27,517 bases of DNA from Desulfacyla sp964522045. GTDB lineage: Bacteria > Desulfobacterota > DSM-4660 > Desulfatiglandales > Desulfatiglandaceae. The stretch lies in NCBI GenBank assembly GCA_964522045.1, contig CAZFSF010000020.1:1-27517 (forward strand), given 5' to 3'. The notes below the pieces were generated by a model. The model was not told where the DNA came from. It saw only the letters and a program-made list of their open reading frames with translations, and did not search any database. The position numbers were made by a program, and so were the translations under genes. Of this stretch, positions 22,103 to 27,517 are shown piece after piece. Positions within the stretch are counted from its first letter, which is position 1. The number at the start of each line of letters is the position of its first letter.

Positions 22103-24487
22103 ATGGAAGAAGACAGGACTTACGAAGCAGCAGACATTAAGGTCTTAGAAGGTTTGTCGGCAGTAAGGAAAAGGCCGGCCATGTATATAGGAAACACTTC
22201 TTCCGGGGGTCTTCATCATCTGGTTTATGAAGTGGTGGACAATAGTATTGATGAGGCCTTAGCTGGATATTGTGACCGGATTGATATTAAGCTATTTAGT
22301 GATAACAGTGTTGCGATTCGCGACAACGGGCGTGGGATTCCGGTAGGTATGCATAAGGGCGCTAATATGCCTGCACTTGAGGTCGTCATGACCAAGCTGC
22401 ATGCGGGCGGCAAATTTGATAACAAATCATATAAGGTTTCAGGCGGGCTTCACGGTGTTGGGGTGTCGGTGGTAAATGCGCTTTCTGAATACTTAGAAGT
22501 GGAGGTCTACAGGAATGGAAAAATCTATTTTCAAAGGTACGAAAGGGGAGAAACAAAGAATAAGCTTGAGATAAGAGGGGATACGGAAAGAAGCGGAACC
22601 AGGATTGCTTTTTTACCTGATTCAACTATCTTTGAGACTTTAGTTTTCGATTTTGAGACTTTGGTCAAGAGGATGCGGGAACTTTCTTTCCTTACAAAGG
22701 GCCTTCGCATAAAGGTAGCGGATGAGCGGAGCGGTAAAAAAAGGGATTTCTTTTACGAAGGTGGGATAAAATCTTTTGTGGAATACCTCAACAAAAACAA
22801 AGAGGTTCTCTATCAAAAGCCGATTTATATTTCAGGGGAAAGGAGCGGCGTACTGATAGAGGCTGCCTTTCAATATAATAATTCATATAAAGAGAACTTG
22901 TTTACTTTTGCAAATAATATCAACACGCAAGAGGGGGGTACCCATTTAATAGGTTTTAAGTCGGCCCTTACAAGGAGTATCAACCAGTATCTACAGAATT
23001 CTCCCCAGGCAAAAAATATAAAAGAAAAACTGACGGGAGACGATGTCAGAGAAGGTCTGACAGCGGTTATTAGTGTTAAGCTGCCTGAGCCCCAGTTTGA
23101 GGGTCAAACCAAGACCAAGTTGGGAAACAGCGAAGTTAAGGGGTTGGTAGAAAATCTTATAAATGAAGGATTAGGCACTTTTTTCGAAGAAAATCCAACT
23201 GTTATAAGGGCAATTTTAGCAAAGGTGATTGATGCGGCCAGGGCCAGGGAGGCTGCAAGAAAGGCCAAGGAGTTAGCCAGGAGAAAAGGGATTCTCTCGG
23301 ATCATTCCCTGCCAGGGAAGTTAGCCGACTGCCAGGAAAGGGATCCGGGTAAGAGTGAAATATTCATAGTGGAGGGTGATTCCGCAGGTGGTTCCGCAAA
23401 ACAGGGGCGAGACCGGAGGAATCAGGCTATTTTGCCCCTAAAAGGGAAAATTCTAAATGTTGAAAAGGCCAGATTCGACAAAATGATATCGAGTGAAGAG
23501 ATCCGGACAATGATCGCCGCCTTGGGAACAGGGATTGGAGAGAAGGACTATAATATCGATTCGATCAGATACCATAAGGTTATTATCATGACCGATGCGG
23601 ATGTGGATGGGGCCCACATCCGCACGCTCCTCTTGACTTTCTTTTTCAGGCAGATGCCGGATCTTATTGATAAGGGGTATCTCTACGTGGCGCAACCCCC
23701 GCTTTACCGTGTGTTGAATAAGAAGAAGGAGCTTTTTATAAAGGATGAAGAGGGATTTAATGACTTTATTCTAACACGTATTTCTGAAAATGAGACTGTT
23801 CTTCTCGATGATGGTAGAGAGATTTCAGGAAACAGGCTTATCACCATGCTCAATCGGCTTGTAAGGTTTTTTGAATGCCTTGACAAATTATCGAGAAAGG
23901 GTTTCAGCTCCAAATTTATAGAGTTCTTAGTCTTAAACGGAGTGACAAATAAGGGCCAGTTCAAGGATAGGCCCTTTATGGAAAACCTGCTTGTTAAACT
24001 CGAAGAAGGCGGTTTTACTGTGAGTGATATTAGTCTTGGAGAAGAGGACGGATATTACGAATTCTCAGTAACAGAAACTAAAAATGGAGGGCACAGGTTT
24101 GAGGTGGGCTGGGAATTCCTCTCATCACCCGAGTTGCGTCAGTTAATGGAGCTGAGTGATGACTTCTGCGACTTGAAGAGGGGTAGTTTCAGGGTTGGAG
24201 AAGGAGAAAAGGAAGAGATTGAAGATCCGGAACAACTCCTCAGTGCGTTCATGGAAAAGGCCAAAAAGGGCCTTGGAATTCAGAGATATAAAGGCTTAGG
24301 TGAAATGAATCCGGATCAGTTGTGGAATACAACCATGGACCCGGAAAAGAGAACCCTTGTTAAAGTTAGGGTAGAGGATGCGGTAGAAGCCGATAATATT
24401 TTCACTATCCTTATGGGTGACAAGGTAGAGCCGAGAAGAGAGTTTATCCAAAAGAATGCATTAGAAGTTACTGAACTGGACATATAG
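22103..24487 (+). CDS. gyrB: DNA gyrase subunit B
   Basis: This 794-residue ATPase subunit of DNA gyrase drives negative supercoiling. The GHKL ATPase domain shows EVVDNSIDEA, DNGRGIP and GGLHGVGVSVVNALS. The TOPRIM domain shows EGDSAGG (from Glu424) and the metal-binding TDADVDGAHI (Asp498, Asp500, Asp502). The C-terminal QRYKGLGEMNPDQLW matches GyrB. There is no large insertion of the enterobacterial type; length is normal for anaerobic bacteria. It begins 4 nt after dnaN with AAGG just upstream. The recF gene often found between dnaN and gyrB is absent. Confidence 0.97.
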   Translation: MEEDRTYEAADIKVLEGLSAVRKRPAMYIGNTSSGGLHHLVYEVVDNSIDEALAGYCDRIDIKLFSDNSVAIRDNGRGIPVGMHKGANMPALEVVMTKLHAGGKFDNKSYKVSGGLHGVGVSVVNALSEYLEVEVYRNGKIYFQRYERGETKNKLEIRGDTERSGTRIAFLPDSTIFETLVFDFETLVKRMRELSFLTKGLRIKVADERSGKKRDFFYEGGIKSFVEYLNKNKEVLYQKPIYISGERSGVLIEAAFQYNNSYKENLFTFANNINTQEGGTHLIGFKSALTRSINQYLQNSPQAKNIKEKLTGDDVREGLTAVISVKLPEPQFEGQTKTKLGNSEVKGLVENLINEGLGTFFEENPTVIRAILAKVIDAARAREAARKAKELARRKGILSDHSLPGKLADCQERDPGKSEIFIVEGDSAGGSAKQGRDRRNQAILPLKGKILNVEKARFDKMISSEEIRTMIAALGTGIGEKDYNIDSIRYHKVIIMTDADVDGAHIRTLLLTFFFRQMPDLIDKGYLYVAQPPLYRVLNKKKELFIKDEEGFNDFILTRISENETVLLDDGREISGNRLITMLNRLVRFFECLDKLSRKGFSSKFIEFLVLNGVTNKGQFKDRPFMENLLVKLEEGGFTVSDISLGEEDGYYEFSVTETKNGGHRFEVGWEFLSSPELRQLMELSDDFCDLKRGSFRVGEGEKEEIEDPEQLLSAFMEKAKKGLGIQRYKGLGEMNPDQLWNTTMDPEKRTLVKVRVEDAVEADNIFTILMGDKVEPRREFIQKNALEVTELDI

Positions 24488-24562
24488 CGCATAGGGTACG
24501 GCGAAAAACCGTCCACGTTACTCTCTGCGCTTTGCGAAAAAGAATTGGAGAAGTGAAAAATA

Positions 24563-26986
24563 ATGATTTCGGATTTAGAGTATGATTCTGTCAGCATAGA
24601 AGATGAGATGAAAAAATCTTATCTTGAATATTCCATGAGTGTCATCGTGGGGAGGGCCCTGCCCGACATTAGGGATGGTCTTAAACCGGTTCATAGGCGT
24701 GTGCTTTACGCGATGCACGATCTGAAAAATTACTATAACAGACCTTTCAAAAAATCCGCGAGGGTTGTTGGCGATGTTATAGGTAAATATCATCCGCACG
24801 GTGATACTGCTGTATATGATACGATTGTCAGGATGGCGCAGGATTTTTCCCTTAGATATCCTCTAATAGATGGTCAAGGGAATTTTGGTTCTGTTGACGG
24901 CGATCCGCCAGCGGCAATGAGATATACTGAAGTAAGGATGACACGGGCTACTCAGGATTTTCTTTCGGACATCGAAAAAGAGACCGTTGATTTCGTGCCG
25001 ACCTATGATGGATCTCTTTTAGAACCTGTGGTTCTACCAACCAGGATACCCAATTTGTTGGTCAACGGTTCTGGTGGCATTGCGGTTGGGATGGCAACAA
25101 ATATTCCACCTCACAATTTAGGTGAAATTTGTGAAGCGATTAAGAAGGTAATAGACAATCCCGAAATCGGATTAAAGGAGTTGATGGAGACCGTTCCGGG
25201 GCCGGACTTTCCTACAGCGGGATTTATTTTTGGTAAAAAGGGTATCTTAGAGGCATACGGGACAGGCCGGGGTATTATCAAGATGAGGGCAAGGGCCTTT
25301 GTTGAGACGTTCGGAAACGACAGGGAGAGGATCATAATTTCTGAAATCCCGTATCAGGTAAATAAGGGGAAATTGTTAGAAAAGATTGGCCAATACGTGA
25401 GGGATAAAAAGATAGAGGGTGTCTCGGCAGTAAGGGATGAGTCTGACAGAGACGGGATGAGGATCGTCATAGAGGTGAAACGTGATAGTATGGCCCTGGT
25501 TATTCTGAACAGGCTATATAAGTTTACCCAGTTAGAGACATCTTTTGGGATTATTCTTTTAGCAATTGTAAATGGACGTCCCCAGATTCTTGCGCTGAAA
25601 GAGTTTATTCGGCATTTTATTAACTATCGTCGCGAAATTATCATACGAAGGACCATTTTCGAGCTCAAAAGGGCGGAAGCACGTGCCCACGTTCTTGAGG
25701 GGCTGAAAAAGGCCTTGGAGTTTCTTGATGATGTTATAGATCTGATCAGGTCTTCATCCGATGCTAAAGAGGCAAAGGCACGACTTATTTCGGAGTTTGA
25801 ATTCTCCGAGATTCAAGCCCAGGCTATCTTAGATATGAGATTACAGAGATTGACCGGGTTGGAGCGAGAAAAGATAGATGCAGAATACCAAGATTTAATA
25901 AAGGATATAGCGCGGTTCAATACCATCTTAGAAAGTCCGGCCATGGTGCTTCAGATTATAAAGGATGAAATAGAGGAGATAGAGGAACTATATGGTGATG
26001 AGAGGAGGACAGAAATCCTTGAGGATGTGGATGACATTGATATGGATGACCTGATCACTGAGGAGGATATGGTCGTAACAATAAGCCATGAGGGCTATAT
26101 CAAGAGAAATCCGATCAGTCTTTACAGGGCACAGCACCGGGGGGGCAAAGGGATGACCGGCGTCAAGCCGAAGGCAGAAGATTTTGTCGAACACCTATTT
26201 GTAGCCTCTTCACATGACTATTTTCTCTTTTTCAGTAATAAGGGACGCGTTTATTGGAAGAAAGTCCATGAGATTCCGGAGGCAGGCCGGATGTCCAAGG
26301 GAAAGGCGATTGTGAACCTCCTGGATCTCAAGAAAGGGGAGAGAGTAGCAACTATTCTCCCGGTGAGGGACTATGAGGAGGGGAAATACGTGGTTATGGC
26401 CACGAAAGAGGGATTGGTCAAGAAAACAGAGCTTACGGCCTATAGTCATCCAAGATCCATAGGGACGATTGGAGTTAAGATTCGGGAAGGGGACGAACTG
26501 ATAGCGGTGCGTGTGTCAAGCGGGGACCAGGATATTTTTCTTACCACGAGGGAGGGTAAGTCGATCCGTTTTAAAGAGTCGGAATTGAGGGATATGGGCA
26601 GGGTGGCTACGGGTAATATCGGGATTAGAATGGCGCCGGATAATGCGGTCGTTGGAATGGAGGCAATCAGTGAAGGAGCAACGATCCTGACCGTGACGGA
26701 AAATGGATACGGAAAGAGGACAAGGACGGACGAGTACCGCCGGCAAGCGAGAGGCGGGAAGGGAGTGCTGACCATTAAGACGAGTGAAAGAAACGGCGCA
26801 GTAGTATATTCCTATCAGGTGAGTGATCAGGATCAGTTGATGATAATTACCGGACATGGAAAGATTATAAGATTAAGGGCGGCTGATATTTCTGTCATAG
26901 GGAGGAATACTCAAGGGGTTAAGTTGATCAACCTTGGAGAGGGAGAAAAGGTGGTAGGGGTCGCCAAGTTAATGGAAGATGCGTGA
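24563..26986 (+). CDS. gyrA: DNA gyrase subunit A
   Basis: This 807-residue subunit cuts and rejoins DNA. It has YSMSVIVGRALPDIRDGLKP (23-42), the quinolone-determining segment YHPHGDTAVYD (Thr82 and Asp86 at the positions usually discussed for resistance), and the catalytic Tyr121 in MRYTEVRMT. The C-terminal beta-pinwheel carries the GyrA box QHRGGKG (524-530), which wraps DNA and separates GyrA from ParC, plus a second RGGKG later. Thr82 is a natural variant in many lineages and does not by itself show resistance. GGAG is 12 nt upstream of the ATG. A 75-nt spacer separates it from gyrB. Confidence 0.97.
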   Translation: MISDLEYDSVSIEDEMKKSYLEYSMSVIVGRALPDIRDGLKPVHRRVLYAMHDLKNYYNRPFKKSARVVGDVIGKYHPHGDTAVYDTIVRMAQDFSLRYPLIDGQGNFGSVDGDPPAAMRYTEVRMTRATQDFLSDIEKETVDFVPTYDGSLLEPVVLPTRIPNLLVNGSGGIAVGMATNIPPHNLGEICEAIKKVIDNPEIGLKELMETVPGPDFPTAGFIFGKKGILEAYGTGRGIIKMRARAFVETFGNDRERIIISEIPYQVNKGKLLEKIGQYVRDKKIEGVSAVRDESDRDGMRIVIEVKRDSMALVILNRLYKFTQLETSFGIILLAIVNGRPQILALKEFIRHFINYRREIIIRRTIFELKRAEARAHVLEGLKKALEFLDDVIDLIRSSSDAKEAKARLISEFEFSEIQAQAILDMRLQRLTGLEREKIDAEYQDLIKDIARFNTILESPAMVLQIIKDEIEEIEELYGDERRTEILEDVDDIDMDDLITEEDMVVTISHEGYIKRNPISLYRAQHRGGKGMTGVKPKAEDFVEHLFVASSHDYFLFFSNKGRVYWKKVHEIPEAGRMSKGKAIVNLLDLKKGERVATILPVRDYEEGKYVVMATKEGLVKKTELTAYSHPRSIGTIGVKIREGDELIAVRVSSGDQDIFLTTREGKSIRFKESELRDMGRVATGNIGIRMAPDNAVVGMEAISEGATILTVTENGYGKRTRTDEYRRQARGGKGVLTIKTSERNGAVVYSYQVSDQDQLMIITGHGKIIRLRAADISVIGRNTQGVKLINLGEGEKVVGVAKLMEDA

Positions 26987-27014
26987 GGACGATCGGGTAA
27001 ATTGGGAGAAAGAT

Positions 27015-27203
27015 ATGGCAACGATCCAGCCCAAGGGTGAAAAGGTGCGGCAGGCAGTGAAGTGGATTTCTGAAGGCCGATTGGAAGACGAGGGGAGGAG
27101 TATTGCGCTGCTAATTCAGGAGGCTGCCAGCCAGTTCAATCTATCTCCAAAGGACGAGGAGTTCCTTAGGTCTTTTTATAAATCAGAAGCAGTAGCGAAT
27201 TAA
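27015..27203 (+). CDS. Small conserved-looking protein downstream of gyrA, unknown function
   Basis: This is a 62-residue soluble protein with two or three predicted helices (KVRQAVKWISEG, RSIALLIQEAASQFN, DEEFLRSFYK). It has no Cys, signal peptide or membrane segment. The frame is open to an ATG at 26979 that overlaps the gyrA stop, but ATG 27015 is preferred because GGGAG (27004-27008) is 6 nt before it. It is probably co-transcribed with gyrA, being 28 nt behind it. I do not recognise the family. The 3' end overlaps a convergent gene by 4 bp. Confidence 0.7.
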   Translation: MATIQPKGEKVRQAVKWISEGRLEDEGRSIALLIQEAASQFNLSPKDEEFLRSFYKSEAVAN

Positions 27204-27466
27204 ATGATTAAGGAATTGATTATACCTTCTTCTTTCCGGTGGCTGAGTATGGTTCGTGCGAGTCGGAAGTACAGCCACGAAACGAGGGTGAGAAGAACTA
27301 TCCCTGCCAAGATGGGGACCCAGGAACCTGCCCGGTAAAGATGGGTGAAACCTACCCAGACGGAGATAAGGGACAAAAAGGCGATATAGGCAGCTATAAG
27401 GCCACCAAGGATGACAAAGCACCAGGCAAAAACGGTTTTGAACTGTAATGGGTTTTCTTGAATCAT
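27200..27466 (-). CDS. Small two-helix membrane protein, unknown function
   Basis: This 88-residue protein has two strong hydrophobic segments, about residues 10-38 (VFAWCFVILGGLIAAYIAFL) and about 47-67 (WVPILAGIVLLTLVSWLYF). A short N terminus and an Arg/Lys-rich C terminus (RLARTILSHRKEE) suggest both ends are cytoplasmic. There is no recognised motif. Its ATG overlaps the stop of an upstream minus-strand frame as ATGA, pointing to an operon that enters from the right edge. It could be a membrane accessory subunit; the family is not recognised. Confidence 0.6.
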   Translation of the reverse strand: MIQENPLQFKTVFAWCFVILGGLIAAYIAFLSLISVWVGFTHLYRAGSWVPILAGIVLLTLVSWLYFRLARTILSHRKEEGIINSLII

Positions 27467-27517
27467 TTTTTCATATCCCCGAGGCGCTTATTGAGGAAAT
27501 CGACCTGATGTTTGAGA
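27463..27517 (-). CDS. C-terminal end of an unidentified protein (partial at window edge)
   Basis: Only the last 17 codons are visible, reading LKHQVDFLNKRLGDMKK before TGA. The residues look helical and basic. The stop overlaps the start of the two-helix membrane protein (ATGA), a common sign of translational coupling. A competing plus-strand frame from 27448 cannot be ruled out, so this is tentative. Confidence 0.4.
   Translation of the reverse strand, partial: LKHQVDFLNKRLGDMKK

Noticed and set aside
24563..24830. Quinolone-resistance mutation in gyrA (Thr82)
   Set aside because: Thr at this position is a natural residue in many lineages; without a susceptible relative nothing can be concluded.
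27239..27448. 69-residue hydrophilic plus-strand frame
   Set aside because: It is opposite the two-helix membrane protein, whose hydrophobic segments and ATGA coupling are better evidence; it has no ribosome-binding site.
27448..27517. Plus-strand frame open to the window end, beginning MGFLESFFHIPEALIEE
   Set aside because: It has no ribosome-binding site and competes with the minus-strand partial gene coupled by ATGA; too short to decide, so kept only as an alternative.

Overview
The window looks like a draft-genome or MAG scaffold (it contains one 100-N assembly gap) from a strictly anaerobic, autotrophic or syntrophic bacterium, most likely of the Desulfobacterota (old Deltaproteobacteria). 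The main reason is a complete carbonyl-branch Wood-Ljungdahl operon (cooC, acsD, cooS, acsB, acsC, acsE) of bacterial type lying directly beside the chromosomal origin genes dnaA-dnaN-gyrB-gyrA. The taxonomic call is inference; no rRNA is present.

Layout, left to right. 1-6.1 kb: the end of a hybrid sensor kinase/receiver (+), a phosphomannomutase (+), then on the minus strand rfbD-rfbB (dTDP-rhamnose synthesis), an archaeal-type UMP kinase and a protein related to the B12-dependent methionine synthase activation domain. 6.2-9.1 kb: a cold-shock protein with its own terminator, a spacer full of short GC-rich palindromes, rmuC (+) and an Mrp/NBP35-type ATPase (-). 9.1-19.1 kb: the minus-strand acs locus, read cooC > acsD > cooS > acsB > acsC > acsE and closed by a strong terminator at 9102-9153. 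19.1-21 kb: the divergent cooC/dnaA intergenic region, dnaA and an AT-rich dnaA-dnaN spacer that is the probable oriC. 21-27.5 kb: dnaN, gyrB, gyrA and small unknown genes.

How the genes work together: AcsE moves the methyl group of methyl-tetrahydrofolate to the corrinoid iron-sulfur protein AcsC/AcsD. CooS reduces CO2 to CO, AcsB joins methyl, CO and CoA into acetyl-CoA, and CooC supplies nickel to the C-cluster. Genes left of about 19.2 kb lie mostly on the minus strand and those to the right on the plus strand. Both the acs operon and the dnaA-gyrA cluster would therefore be transcribed in the direction of fork movement from an origin near 19-21 kb.

Most unusual points: (1) AcsD carries a very long Lys/Ala/Glu repeat extension with a distinct C-terminal tail, and the assembly gap falls inside the repeat. 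(2) DnaA departs from the family consensus in Walker A, sensor 1, sensor 2 and the DNA-recognition motif, and a matching variant box TTATCCATT occurs in front of both dnaA and dnaN. (3) The acsD leader has a promoter with a palindrome between -35 and -10, followed by a terminator-like hairpin. No tRNA, rRNA, CRISPR array or insertion sequence was found.
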